NCBI RefSeq assembly: GCF_964019385.1
Contig: NC_088654.1
Location: forward strand, 15,344,863-15,408,862
Length of the DNA: 64,000 bases
Source: Sycon ciliatum
Taxonomy: Eukaryota > Porifera > Calcarea > Leucosolenida > Sycettidae
Direction of reading: 5' to 3'
Shown here: positions 9,824 to 20,150 of the stretch, one piece after another
Numbering within the stretch: position 1 is the first letter of the stretch
Layout: the number at the start of each line of letters is the position of its first letter
The notes under the pieces: generated by a model
Seen by the model: the letters and a program-made list of their open reading frames with translations, nothing else
Told to the model about the DNA's origin: nothing
Database searches by the model: none
Made by a program: the position numbers and the translations under genes

Positions 9824-9998
9824 AGGCACGGCTTCATGTTAGAGCAGTAAATTGCAGTTAGGGACTCAGCTGAGTCAAGCTGGACTCAGCGTGTCAAGTT
9901 TGGCATAATACAATAAGCGCGCTATCCCCAAACAGTTGTGTGGTTATTGTGTGAGTGTATATGCAGGAGTCCGCGGTCACGTGAGGGGGGAGTGATAA
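9824..9998 (+). repeat. B1 repeat of the Ngaro-like element
   Basis: 175 bp, apparently identical to 10524-10698. It starts AGGCACGGCTTCATGTTAG and ends GGGGGGAGTGATAA. Identity of B1 and B2 suggests recent activity or gene conversion. Confidence 0.9.
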
Positions 9999-10500
9999 AT
10001 GGAAGTTTCCGGAGGAGGAAGGAGGAAACTGTAGTTATCACCAACCCTCACCGCGCCCAGCTCACGCCGCTACGGCGTGCGACCTGAGCTGGGCGCCCTG
10101 CCCAGTATGGAACTGTCCTCAAGCCAGTCACGTATTTGGCAGCCCAGTGAGCTGTCTACCGGATCGCAGCGTTTAGAAGTGCCAAATGCGGCAGGGCCAG
10201 TCTCAGGCTGGTCGCGTAGGCGGCAGGCCGGCGGGCGACCGGCAAGGCTGCATTCGCATTTGGATCACCGAAGTGATACAGGTGCTTCGACGGCACTCCG
10301 TGGCGCATCAAGGAGGCATCTGGGGCCCAGGCAGCCCGCCCGTAAGCGCACCACCGTATCAGGTATGCGCAGGTGGAGCAGCAGAGCAAGATGTGTGACG
10401 GACACTCACCATCATCCGGTCGACTGCAGTGTTGTGCGACTTTACACAGCCGTCACTCATTACTTGCTATTGCTTGCAGAAGGCCAGAATTTTTTTTTCT
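9999..10500 (+). repeat. A2 repeat of the Ngaro-like element (empty Harbinger site)
   Basis: Directly abuts B1 and matches A1 (4244 onward) without the 710-bp Harbinger insert; a single TAA at 10343-10345 marks the empty site. A 25-base T/C-rich stretch separates it from B2. Confidence 0.9.
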
Positions 10501-10523
10501 TTTTTCCCTCTTTCCCTTTTTCC

Positions 10524-10698
10524 AGGCACGGCTTCATGTTAGAGCAGTAAATTGCAGTTAGGGACTCAGCTGAGTCAAGCTGGACTCAGCGTGTCAAGTT
10601 TGGCATAATACAATAAGCGCGCTATCCCCAAACAGTTGTGTGGTTATTGTGTGAGTGTATATGCAGGAGTCCGCGGTCACGTGAGGGGGGAGTGATAA
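10524..10698 (+). repeat. B2 repeat of the Ngaro-like element
   Basis: Second copy of the 175-bp B repeat and right boundary of the element. Flanking sequence after 10698 is unrelated to that after B1. Confidence 0.9.
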
Positions 10699-10941
10699 CC
10701 GAACGTTTTCGTTCCCTTCTCATCATGGGCAAATATGGATTTATCAGGATGACCCAAAGGCTGATCGCCTATCGTGGGGTCCGTCGCATTGAAGGATGAT
10801 GGTACAAGAGAGTACAGATTGGGAAGGGGGGGGGGGGGGACTACGATGAACAGGGTAACGGCATGCCAGCGAGTAGACCTGAATACTGACAAGAATGTTT
10901 GCGCAGCTCTTTCTTGAATATATGGACAGAAGATTCCGAAG

Positions 10942-11349
10942 TCAATGCGGGTGGGAGACAATTCCATAAAAGGGAGGGTTAAAAAAAAACAGTGATTTGG
11001 ATGTTGTCAAGGCTTTGGGGAGGATAATTTTATTGGGGCGTCTCTCACTACGGGAAATATTAAAACTGAACTGAGCCAAGGTGTTCCGGTATTTGAAAAT
11101 AAACTTGTGCAATGTAACTAGGCTAATAAATTGTCTACGGTACTGCAGTGATTCTAGTTTGACGAATGCGTTCAGATCTTGCTTTGGCGTGTCGAAGGCA
11201 AATCGAAACTTACGCCGTCGCAAGTACGACCTGATGAATCCTTCACGAGGATTAGCGCCAAACAACTGCAGCGACAAAACCGTGATTTTCCTTCTGAACA
11301 CATAGTTCAGGGGACAACTGACGGATATATAACGCTTCAAAACAGACAA
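10942..11349 (-). pseudogene. non-LTR reverse-transcriptase C-terminal remnant
   Basis: A minus-strand frame of 135 codons has the post-catalytic signature LQYRRQFISLVTLHKFIFKY followed by a basic block and an aromatic block (SLFFFNPPFYGIV). This resembles the 'L-x-x-RR-x-x-x-L-x-x-x-x-K' end of Jockey/CR1 ORF2 proteins. The catalytic region is not present. Confidence 0.6.
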
Positions 11350-11540
11350 AATTTAATGTAATACAGATCTGCCACAGGCCAAAACTGAGAAAACATCGTC
11401 TCTGTACAACTCACGACAACTATCACTAACGGACAGATGACTCTTGACTTTTTCTTTCGAAATCACCTACGAGAGAGCTTGGAAGCTCAGGGCCCTACGC
11501 TATGCTTTTTTGCCTTGATGACCTAGACAAAAAAAGCATA

Positions 11541-12115
11541 AGGATGTTATAAATTCTTATAAGTTTCTACTTTTTGTTTTTAGACATAATAAACCTGGGA
11601 TTCGAACCCGCACTATCGCCCTGCATGCACCCCCCCGATACACTTCGCATACATACTAATTCTTCCAAGTTGCTTCACGTTATGATCTTGTATTTGAATG
11701 CCCTATTTGAATATGCATTGTGGCCAGCCGTCTTTGAATGTACGGTGCGGTACGGGATAGGTACGGGACAGGTACGGGACAGGTACGGGTCATGTACGGG
11801 ACAGGTACGGGACAGGTACGGTCGAGGGTAATACGACACCGTCTACCGCCTTGATGACGGCAAAAAAAGAAAAGGGATGTTATAAATTTTTCAATTCTCC
11901 TATTTTTTTAGGCATTACCTGGGATTCGAACCCGCACTATCGCCCCACATGCATTCCCCCATACACTTCGCATTCATACTCATTCTTCCAAGTTGCTTCA
12001 CGTTATGATCTTGCGTTTGAAAGCCCTATTTGAATACATGTATTGCGGCCAGCTGTATGCGGCCAGCTGTGTTTGATGGTACGGTACGGTACGGGACAGA
12101 TACGGGATAGCGCCA
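11541..12115 (+). repeat. two diverged tandem copies of a unit of about 330 bp with a tRNA B-box-like motif
   Basis: Both units start GGATGTTATAAAT and contain CTGGGATTCGAACCCGCAC, the reverse complement of a tRNA T-arm (B box), so a SINE origin is possible. Unit 1 ends in a minisatellite at 11740-11835 made of about seven GGTACGGGACA-like units, and unit 2 ends in a shorter version. Confidence 0.8.
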
Positions 12116-12543
12116 GGCGTGACACAAACACACAAACACACAAACACACAAACAAACACCAAATTAAAGCTGTGTGGACCCTGGCTAGCGCCAGACGTTA
12201 CTGAAGTAACGTCTTCTGCATAGCTACGGGAATTAAATGTTTTATTAATACCCAGCTGCCTCCATGTAGATAGAGAACACACAGCGATTGTTTTTAAAAG
12301 AATCCGGGTAGTCTAATTAAACATGGAATGAGTGCGTTATAATGCTGTATGTTGCGTTTTGACGATGATGAAGGAAGGGAGCCTTTGCGGCTCACCACAA
12401 CAACACACACGTACACCGAAGTCAACTTGACAATTTCAGTGCAATTCCTGACCCAAATTCAACTCCACGAGTACGAGGAAGCTCAGCGGATCTGCACAAG
12501 AACTTTCGCCCACCACCTGCAATGGAATATGGGCTGTATGATA

Positions 12544-12703
12544 CGACCAGTGGCTTACACGGGAAGTGGCTTCATTTCCCACAAAACTCGTTTCGTTCAC
12601 CCCACCTCAAAATAGAATTGAAGCGACCAGTGGCTTACACGGGAAGTGGCTTCATTTCCCACAAAACTCGTTTCGTTCACCCCAACTCAAATAGAATTGA
12701 AGT
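12544..12703 (+). repeat. 80-bp exact tandem duplication
   Basis: GACCAGTGGCTTACACGGGA begins at 12545 and again at 12625, and the intervening 80 bases are nearly identical. Confidence 0.95.
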
Positions 12704-13211
12704 ACAGTTTGGGATTCACCTTGCCTTTCCATCGTCTCAGGATAAATCAACTCCGATAAATGAGTTAGAATGAGCAAGGCAGCTGGAAGAATTGAGGATG
12801 AAAATAGAAATCAGAAGACTCGACGGAGCAATCGTCTCCGTGCTCTAAGAGAAATCGGAGAATGTCCCAAGAAGTATTTCAAGAAGATATCACAATTTCG
12901 AAATTAAAATTTCCTGGCATCGCAACACCTGGATTAGTGAAAATGCTACTCCGTTCCTCGGCAGCGCGAGTCAAAGATGTTTTCTGGGAATGTGTACCGT
13001 GTCCTCTCCTGGGCTTTTACGACTCCCTACTTCTTGCCTCCCCAGGTAATTTCCATCTAATTGTAGCTGTTTCTGGCTAGTATCAGTTCTATCACACTTA
13101 TCAATCGTCCTTATGGGCGTCACGCCATCGTGGAATAAAATAATAATAATAATAATAATAATAAACAGCGAAAGGAAAAAAAGGAAATTACTTCAAGGTT
13201 CTACTTCATAA
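12704..13211 (+). other. no gene; retroelement 3' end with (AAT)n tail
   Basis: 13011-13165 contains GGGCTTTTACGACTCCCTAC and ends in GGAATAAAATAATAATAATA, the look of a non-LTR 3' end with an AAT-rich tail. No coding exon is supported. Confidence 0.5.
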
Positions 13212-13382
13212 GTTTGAGGGAAATTTGCAAAACGGGAAACGTCGGAAGAAAGAACTGACTGTCACAGCCAGGACTCGAGTCAGGGACCCTCGCTGATGGC
13301 CGGCGATGCTCTACCGCTAAGCGTTGGCGTAGTCGTTATCCAGCCAGCGACCGTTCAGCGTTTTCGTCAGACGTCTACTTCA
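13212..13382 (-). mobile_element. tRNA-derived SINE, family 1
   Basis: Read on the minus strand it has a tRNA-like head (TAGAGCATCGC as part of the A-box arm, ACTCGAGTCCTGGC as a B box), the shared body GTCAGTTCTTTCTTCCGACG with CCCGTTTTGC, and lies beside an AAT repeat. This copy is diverged. Confidence 0.75.
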
Positions 13383-14405
13383 AGTTTCTCTCTAGTAATG
13401 GTTCATGAATCCGCCCAGTCCACATTCCTTCTCCGTTTCTCTCCGTTTTTCTTTCCTTTCAGTTGCATCTTCCTCTCTGCTCTGTTTTATTTTCTCTTTT
13501 CGTTCGTCCCTCTTGATATTTGTACTTTGTACTGTTGAGGCAACGAACTGAAATAATAAAAACCAAACCAAACCAAACCAAAGTACACGTACTTGTAATT
13601 GTATTGGCACATTCATTTTCTTTGGTTGTCCAAAGCCTCATTTATGGGCGGACAAAACACAATTTGCCATGGCGGAGGATTAGAAAACAACTCACAATCA
13701 TAATGAAAACAATTTTTTTGGCCGATTCATTTCAAGTTGGCCCATTGGCCCATTATTCATGGGTTACATAAACGATAGTGTGGCGGCAAGTCCGCCGTGT
13801 AGGTACTATAAGAGGAGATTACGCGAAGCTGGGAACAATATGGACACATGCTGCCATGCACCAGGGTTACAGTGCGTTTACAGAAAGAGGAAGAAATGCC
13901 TTCTAAGAACTCAGATGGTGAGCCGAGGAAAACATTAAAAACAAATTTGAAATTTAATTTTGTAACATGGAAAGTGTGGGCACAAGTTATGCGATCGACT
14001 CCATCAACTAAACCAGATTTTGACCAGTCAGACGTGCACCATCTAGCACAAAAGTGGCATTTTTTATTGGTCAGTTTAAATGAACGCGTAATGGTGCTGC
14101 ATCAATCCCCAACGTGGTACCTGTCCGCGTAACTGGACCAGGGTGATGATGGTGTGTGTGCCGAATGGTATTACACCCATACTGCACAGTAAGACAACAG
14201 TTGTCTGGTAGTTTGGCTGTAAGCATCATTTGAACTTTTAAGCTCCGATCACCTTGCTCCTCTGTGTTAATGGATTAATGTGGCGTGGTACTGGAGGATG
14301 TACAAGGGATTCCGTGGGGTCTCGCTTGCAGTTATCGCATTTGTACCATAATCATAGATTCTCTACAGTTCTGGACCTAAATCAAGAGGAAATCCGAGCT
14401 GTACA

Positions 14406-14445
<40 letters not shown>

Positions 14446-15736
14446 CGAACTTCAACAAAGGGCCAAGGCACACCAGCAGCTTCTAGCGGGAGATGAGCAG
14501 AGCAGGCCAACTGAAGAGTGGACAAAGAGCGATATTCCCATTCATTGGGTAAAAAATGCGCCCGTTGCTTCACCACCGGCTATACAATTGTTGGGCGATG
14601 CCTAGTCGAGCAGCAGCAAGGGAACGATGTGTTCCACAATAATACCATACAGCTAATATTTGAAAGTATATTGTACGCGGTCTGTGCCATATAATTATCA
14701 TTATACTACACGATTGTATTCCGGTGTATTCCGCACGCACCTAGCCAGCTTATTGTTTTAAAGTCTGCTTTGCTTCCGTGTACGTGTCTGCTTCATCCTG
14801 AAGATGGTGAGAGTGACCAAAACGTTGAGAAGAAAGAATAATTGTTCAACTGTGTGAAGAAGCAGTGCATCTGAGTGTTGGCAAGTGTTGCCACAATACA
14901 AGTTGCTATACGATTGTGTTGGAAAAAAACACACAACCAGTTTGGCACTGTATTATACGTGTACGTATAGTTGTGTCATGTACAGGAAGAAGAAGCGAAA
15001 CTGGAGACAGTGGAGATGAAGAGCAGCTGTGTGTCTTATGATTCAGTACTCAGTCAGTAGCAGCAAGCAGTGAATTATCGCTGAATCCATTATGTTCCCG
15101 CGAGCTCACTGCATTGTGTAGCTCGTCTTCTGCCGCGGTCGATGCAGGCCGGCTTGTCCACATAATTGACAAATCCTGTAAGTGAAGCTAGAGGCACATT
15201 CTCAACACAACAGAGTTCGGCCAAAGCCTACATGGTCACGATCAAGACAGATGAAGTGCGAGTAAGTACATCGTGCAGCAATGCTATGGGTTCGATATTT
15301 CTGAACAGTGAAACTAGAGCAGTGATTATTGCCTTCCTCAAGCTAGCTTCAAGCGGATCTGTTCTCACCAGTGCAGATAGTTTGCATCCAGTCTCACCCA
15401 TTGCCAAGGACATCAACGGCAAGATCGTGCTTGCTACAGCCCTGCAGGTGCAATACGTGTGAGAATAAAGATAAAAATACGCACGGCCGACGGTTCCTAC
15501 ACTTCGGAACACCAGAACTATACACGTGTGCCAATCCGCTTGATGACCGGGATTGCCGTTGCTGTCGAGTTTCATGGTCATTATAAAGGCGTTTCGCAAT
15601 CGGGCGGTGGCGTCTTTTGTGATAATAATTTGTAATAATTATTATTATTATTACGTGTAATTAATATATATTCACTACTAGTGGCAGTGGAAAAGGGAAA
15701 AGTCTGAAGAAAGTTATCAATGGAGAAGAGCAGTTT
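13383..15736. other. no gene recognised upstream of the GPCR
   Basis: 13470-13590 looks like a non-LTR 3' end (TTGAGGCAACGAACTG, then an AACC tail). 14409-14441 is a (GA)n tract. 14700-15660 has ordinary-looking sequence with short open frames only. An AT-rich stretch with (ATT)n is at 15628-15655. Any GPCR promoter or 5' UTR should lie near 15500-15800, but I see no TATA box I would defend. Confidence 0.4.
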
Positions 15737-15760
15737 AGGAATACATGTACATGTATTCCT
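15737..15760. repeat. 24-bp perfect palindrome 41 bp upstream of the GPCR start codon
   Basis: AGGAATACATGT followed by its exact reverse complement. It has the ACATGTAC core that is abundant across the window and lies in the presumed 5' UTR or promoter of the receptor gene. It could form a hairpin or bind a dimeric factor; function unknown. Confidence 0.7.
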
Positions 15761-15801
15761 TACGTTTTAAAGCGACCATTTGCGAAGGCCAGTGATTGAG
15801 A

Positions 15802-17196
15802 ATGACAGAGCGAATGTATTCTACGACTGCTGCACACGCTGGCAGAAATATTCGAGTCAATGTTAGTGATAATGGTAGCGTCAATGGTAGTGCTAATGGC
15901 AGTGTCAATGGTAGTGTCAATGGTAGTGTTGATATCATACCGGAGACTGGCAGTTACAGTGACGCCGATTTGGCAATAGATGCTGCAGTGTGCGCGGCGT
16001 GCTTCACGGCCGGAGTCCTAGCCTTGCACGTCCTGAGATCGAAGCGGGGCGAGGCATGTCTGCTGGATTATGTGGTCGGTGCCTACTGCCTGGTGTGCAT
16101 CACCAGCGTTCCCTTCTACCTTCCCGTTGTCTCCGCCAAGCATTATCTCAATATTACCAGTGTGCCTCAAGCGTCGATCCCGTTCCGTGCCAATCTTGCC
16201 ATCATGACGGTGATAAACCTGGTCCAGTTTGTGTGTGTAATCTTCATTGCCACTATACGGTTCGTCTCCCTGGTCAAGCCGCTGTACTACAACCGAAAGG
16301 TTGCGTTCAGCAATCGCCTGCTCAGGTTGTTCGTCATCATAAACACCGTCGGCGCACTGTGTATACTCGTGGGACTGTTCGCCGGCGGTGGGAGTCGGCT
16401 GCGTTTCTATGCCGACTACTGCCAGCTGGACTTCAGGGATGACGCAATATCGGGAGTCAGTGGGTACGGCATCGCACTTCTGGTTCTGTTCTGGGCGTAC
16501 CTGGTCATAATCCAAGTGATCGTGATGTACAAGTTCTACCAAAGCCGGAAGAGCCGCCAAGGGACTCTGGCCGTTTGGGACGCAACTGTTCTTCAGGAGC
16601 ACAAATCTGAGAAGCGGAAACGGCGGCAATCTCGAGCCACTAATAACGCAGCGCCCGTACAGGTTGCCTTGGGTGAGATGGACGTTGAGCGGTGGCCAGA
16701 GCCAAGACAGGGGTTGAAGCACAGCAGCACACGCTCGATGGACGCATTCAGCACTCCACTCCTCCCATCATCCAGACTGTCCTCCGATTCCTCCTGGGGC
16801 TCCCTACCCGCGCTCTTCGACGTTGTGACCGAGTCGGTCCGGACAGGACCGGAGGAACTGTACGCGAGTCATAGCGACTCCGAGCTGTTCTCCGCCACGG
16901 TATCACAGTTTAGGATTGATTGCGAGCAGAACGTCTCGAAGCCCACACCCAGAACAATAGTCGGTGTCCAGTATTTTGGACAGGTTGAGGAGCAGAGGCA
17001 TGTAGCCGTGAAGTCGCGATCCGCAAGCCACGCGCCCGTCTCAAGGGCAGCCTCCATTCTGCCAGCAAGACCGCCGCGCACGCCCATGAGCTTGGATCGG
17101 CTACGCCTGTTACGTCACAGCTTCGTTCTGGCTCCGGTCACTAAGCTTGCTGTGTTGACGCTGTTCATCAACTTAGCTGCGCAGATGCTGTTCATG
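15802..17196 (+). CDS. rhodopsin-type G-protein-coupled receptor, exon 1 (TM1-TM6)
   Basis: Encodes residues 1-465 of a predicted 536-residue seven-pass receptor that would act at the plasma membrane and couple to G proteins; the ligand cannot be told. The extracellular start has sequons at N20 and at five in-frame NGS repeats (N24-N40). Hydrophobic segments lie near residues 56-78, 88-110, 130-152, 174-194, 222-243 and 442-465. The TM3 end reads TIRFVSLVKPLYY, a DRY-type position in which the acidic residue is replaced, with K-P-L-Y-Y kept. The third inner loop is about 195 residues, long for the family, and Ser/Arg-rich. I see no TM3 cysteine for the usual disulfide. The exon ends LFM before GTGAGT (phase 0). 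ATG 15802 is the first ATG in the frame. It is a divergent class A receptor, and an orphan subfamily is likely. Confidence 0.85.
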
Positions 17197-17274
17197 GTGA
17201 GTGAGTGTTTGCTAAACAAGACAAATCAAGCTGGTATGAAAGAGTCTTTAGCTTTAAAGTGAGGTTTCGTGTGC

Positions 17275-17325
<51 letters not shown>

Positions 17326-17888
17326 GGTGTGTTCTTGGTTATTCCATTAAATTATTTTTGGAGTATGTATCTCATGTGTGTCAAAAGACAGTGAATATTC
17401 GTAAGGCTTGATCCTGCAAGTTTCGAGTTAAGTGACATGTGTCCATTTGGCCTGCAACACGAACGTCTGGGGACGTACTCATTATTATGACATAAAGGTT
17501 GCAGAGTTGTAGAACGTGCTGCGTGTGTGTTGAAAGGCATTGCGGACAATCTGTTGTTGAGACTCCGACCCTGGAGAAGCGCCTGAAAGGGTCCAAGCTG
17601 CAAATCCTAATGAATTAGCTGTACGTCAAATCCACGTTGACCACAATTTTAGTACAGAGTACATCAATAGACAGGTCCGGTTAAATTCCACATGTCCTTC
17701 GTGTTTTTCACTGTTTTTATTTGACATTTTCTTTCTTTACGGAGTTGTTGCTGTTAATTTTGCTACTCTTTCTTTTTCCCTCCCCTTACTTTTATTTATC
17801 GCCGTGGTTGGCAATCACCCACTCTCTTAACATTGGCCGGTGTTTCCACCGAGTCTTGAGATGTTGTAATAAAATAATATAAATATAG

Positions 17889-17927
17889 TTCACAAAGATC
17901 AAAACAGTATGCTGTCCGCAGATTGAG
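17889..17927 (+). ncRNA. 3' half of the hammerhead motif (inactive remnant)
   Basis: Has the stem II loop, AAAACAG, CTGTC and the CGCAGATTGAG stem I strand of the motif at 2561-2625, but no CTGATGAG upstream. It cannot fold as a complete ribozyme and marks a truncated repeat copy in the GPCR intron. Confidence 0.6.
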
Positions 17928-18194
17928 TAAATATAAATATAAATAATATAATTCCATCCAGGCCAGGCTGAATTGTTTCGCGACTCATTTTGTCAACAAT
18001 CAATGTGGAGACCATAACTTAATTAAGTTAATTGTAGCACAAATACATGTACTTGTATAAGAAGTGTCAAGGATGGAGACATCATTTTGGGCAGATATTT
18101 TGTCTGATGTGCAAGCAGGCATAACAGGATGGTCTATTAAAGACCAGTTTTATTTAATACATCTCTTGAAATACATCTCGAGACTCGGTGGAAA

Positions 18195-18480
18195 CAGCGG
18201 CCAATGTTAAGAGAGTGGATGATGGCCAACCACAGTGACGACTATGATTGAGAAGAAGAGAGTACCCGGTGCAAGTCCTGTTTAGAAGCGGAAGGATTAT
18301 TTCTAGCCGTACTGTGAGTCTGTGACCAACAGATAATTGGAAAGTCGTGGACAGGCACGAGGGAAGCATGGATGCAGCAAATGGGAGTTTCGGTCTTTAA
18401 TCCCTTTGGCGGGTCTGATCTACTCTCCCTAACCGTTCATTTTTTTCGTTGTTTTTTCTTTCTTTCTACATTTACTTCTG
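18195..18480 (+). mobile_element. SINE-like repeat, family 3
   Basis: Shares GAGTACCCGGTGCAAGTCCT (a degraded tRNA B box), GAAGCGGAAGGATT, GGCACGAGGGAAGCATGGAT and TTTCGGTCTTT with 39205, 48110 and 61795. It ends shortly before the GPCR exon 2 acceptor. Confidence 0.8.
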
Positions 18481-18495
18481 TATGTCTACAAGTAG

Positions 18496-18711
18496 GTGTT
18501 CATTTCAACAGAAGTCACCGCAGGCAACGCGCCGCCGCATCTCTTCATCTGGTCGATCCGCGTCTACCTGCTGACCCTGATCGCCGACACGTTCTTCTAC
18601 GTTCTGGCGCGGAAAACCTTCCAGCGAGACATTCGCAGACTGTCGAGCAGTGCGTCCAAGTCGGTTCAGTCTTGTGTCTCAAGACATTCCTCAGATGATG
18701 CGTTCTATTGA
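18496..18711 (+). CDS. rhodopsin-type GPCR, exon 2 (TM7 and C-tail)
   Basis: Continues in phase 0 from exon 1 (LFM joined to VFISTEV) and supplies residues 466-536. TM7 spans about 480-503. In place of NPxxY it has ADTFFY (495-500), followed by VLARKTFQRDIRRL, which looks like the usual amphipathic helix 8 with an F-x-R core. The tail is short and Ser-rich and ends at TGA 18709-18711. The upstream acceptor is TAG after TTTCTTTCTAC-type pyrimidines. The perfect fit of phase and topology makes the two-exon model strong. Confidence 0.85.
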   Translation: MFISTEVTAGNAPPHLFIWSIRVYLLTLIADTFFYVLARKTFQRDIRRLSSSASKSVQSCVSRHSSDDAFY

Positions 18712-18799
18712 GCACCACTCACTACACGGACGGCGTAGCACGTCCTTGACATTCGCAACTGCCATGCCCATTTGTTTTCTCTGTTTTCCTTTGATATAA

Positions 18800-18905
18800 T
18801 ATTTTTCCAACATCCACCACACCGTAGCTGCGCTCTCCAGTCGACCTCGACATGTGTCCACAGCACACTACCAGCAGAGTGATACATTCGTTGGAACTGA
18901 ATTCT
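18800..18905 (-). repeat. diverged copy of the inverted-repeat sequence at 51296-51419
   Basis: CACCACACCGTAGCTGCGCTC followed by CGACCTCGACATG matches CACACCACAACTGCGCTC in that element; the right arm is decayed. Confidence 0.5.
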
Positions 18906-19139
18906 TTCTTCGGGAACGGACACGATAATGTACTTTTTTTCTTTTTTTTAAACCTTTCACTTGTGATTTTTCCTCCTCTCCTCCCCATTACTGTTATTAT
19001 TACATTTGCCATGTCGCTCACATTTATAAAAGGAGGCGCCATCGCCTGTTTGTGTTGCGACTTTAAATAAAATTCAACAACAACAACAACTGCACTTTTG
19101 CTCGCAAATTTAAACAAGCTCTACATCCTCCTCATCTTA

Positions 19140-19480
19140 ACGTGTACAACTGGTTCCGAACCACAGATGGCTCCCAGACAAGATGCTCTGTTGCCCTCTC
19201 CTTGGCTAAAACGTCCTCCCTTGTACACTCTCCACTCTTTGTTGCCTACTCTGCTTGGCTTGCGCTGCCCGCTACTACGCGCAATGCCAGTAACCTGGAC
19301 GCATTTAAATCTGCTCACTTGATTCACCATCACCTGTCCCTCCCATGCTTCTCCGTCTTGACCATTACTTTTCTTCTTTAAATACTTTATTCACCATGGT
19401 TGGTTAACACCCACATCTCCCGTACCGTACTGGCTGATCTTCTTTTCATGCTATGAGGTGTTGTCTATAATAATAATAAT
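19140..19480 (+). pseudogene. degenerate non-LTR reverse-transcriptase end with (AAT)n tail
   Basis: One frame reads SLVHSPLFVAYSAWLALPAT then NLDAFKSAHLIHHHL, the common C-terminal 'F-W-N-x-L-P ... LDAFKSxL' pattern of CR1/L2-like ORF2 with the tryptophan block altered. It ends in (AATAAT)n at 19470-19490. Confidence 0.6.
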
Positions 19481-19489
19481 AATAATTAC

Positions 19490-19670
19490 AAAGTCTGAAG
19501 AAGACGTTGAACGGTCTCTGCTGGGATGACGACTACACCATAGCTCAGTGGTTAGAGCATCGCTGGCTACAAGCGAGGGTCCCTGGTTCGAGTCCTGGTG
19601 GTGACAGTCAATTTTTTATTCAGACTTTTCCCGTTTGTCTCTTTCCCTCAAACCAGTTAATAATAATAAT
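19490..19670 (+). mobile_element. tRNA-derived SINE, family 1 (best-preserved copy)
   Basis: The head has ATAGCTCAGTGGTTAGAGCA (A-box arm) and GGTTCGAGTCCTGG (B box). A 5-bp anticodon stem TCGCT/AGCGA encloses a loop that does not fit a normal anticodon loop. The body is CAGACTTTTCCCGTTTGTC with CTCAAACCAG, then an AAT tail. It has internal Pol III promoter boxes but is not a functional tRNA gene. Confidence 0.85.
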
Positions 19671-19672
19671 TA

Positions 19673-19844
19673 TTGAACGGATTGGGAGAACTTCAAATAC
19701 AAAGGATCAGTTGGGGAAGTGAACTGCCTGAAAAGAGAAAAAATAGCCAGACCCACCAGGACTCGAACCTGGGACCCTGGGACCCTGATCCACCCTGATC
19801 CTCCACTGATCCTTTGTATTTGAAGTTCTCCCAATCCGTTCAAA
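19673..19844. repeat. 39-bp perfect inverted repeat enclosing a SINE fragment
   Basis: 19673-19711 (TTGAACGGATTGGGAGAACT...) is the exact reverse complement of 19806-19844. Between the arms is a minus-strand family-1 SINE head with CCAGGACTCGAACCTGGGAC. Confidence 0.9.
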
Positions 19845-20011
19845 AATTAATCACTTTTCTTTCACTTCTGGTAGGGTCCAGGAACTGACCTTGGTTGGTC
19901 CCCTGGGGGAGGGAGAAAGACCCAAGTGCCATCAGTATGTGTGGCACGTGTTGTGAGCTGCCTTTGCAGGCTTTGGAGTGAAAAACTTGTCAGCGCCTTC
20001 TAGGTTCAGCC

Positions 20012-20150
20012 TGGTCCCATAGCTCAGTGATTAGAGCATTGTTCATGACAAGCAAGGTCCCGGGTTCGAGTCCTGGTGGGTCTGGCGCTTTTTTCTCTTT
20101 TCAGGCAGTTCACTTCCCCAACTGATGCTTAATAATAATAATAATAATAA
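20012..20150 (+). mobile_element. tRNA-derived SINE, family 1b
   Basis: CATAGCTCAGTGATTAGAGC and GGGTTCGAGTCCTGGTGGG are the A and B box regions. The body CAGGCAGTTCACTTCCCC differs from family 1 and matches the fragment at 19712-19785 and the copy at 45962. AAT tail. Confidence 0.85.

Larger units (their letters stand above)
4244..10698 (+). mobile_element. probable Ngaro/DIRS-type retroelement with split direct repeats
   Basis: Repeat order is A1 (4244 to about 5465) - interior - B1 (9824-9998) - A2 (9999 to about 10500) - B2 (10524-10698). A2 matches A1 except for the Harbinger insertion in A1, and B1 appears identical to B2. This A1...B1-A2-B2 layout is characteristic of Ngaro-type tyrosine-recombinase retrotransposons. 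The interior has an RNase H-like end (6120-6206), a 200-base gap and long minisatellites. No tyrosine recombinase is visible, so the copy looks defective or is incompletely assembled. Confidence 0.65.
17197..18495 (+). other. GPCR intron (1299 bp) with repeats
   Basis: GTGAGT donor and TAG acceptor after a pyrimidine-rich stretch. It holds a (GT)n tract at 17280-17325, a retroelement-like tail at 17690-17880, a hammerhead 3' half at 17889-17927 and a family-3 SINE at 18195-18480. 17808-17870 is the reverse complement of 18164-18230. Confidence 0.8.

Noticed and set aside
9824..10698. Stand-alone small LTR retrotransposon (175-bp LTRs around A2)
   Set aside because: A2 matches the left-end A1 repeat at 4244, which fits the split-repeat layout better; TG...CA ends and a primer-binding site are not evident. 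Kept only as an alternative.
19540..19610. Functional tRNA gene in the family-1 SINE
   Set aside because: The anticodon loop lacks the normal pattern, the acceptor stem is absent, and several copies share a non-tRNA body and AAT tail.
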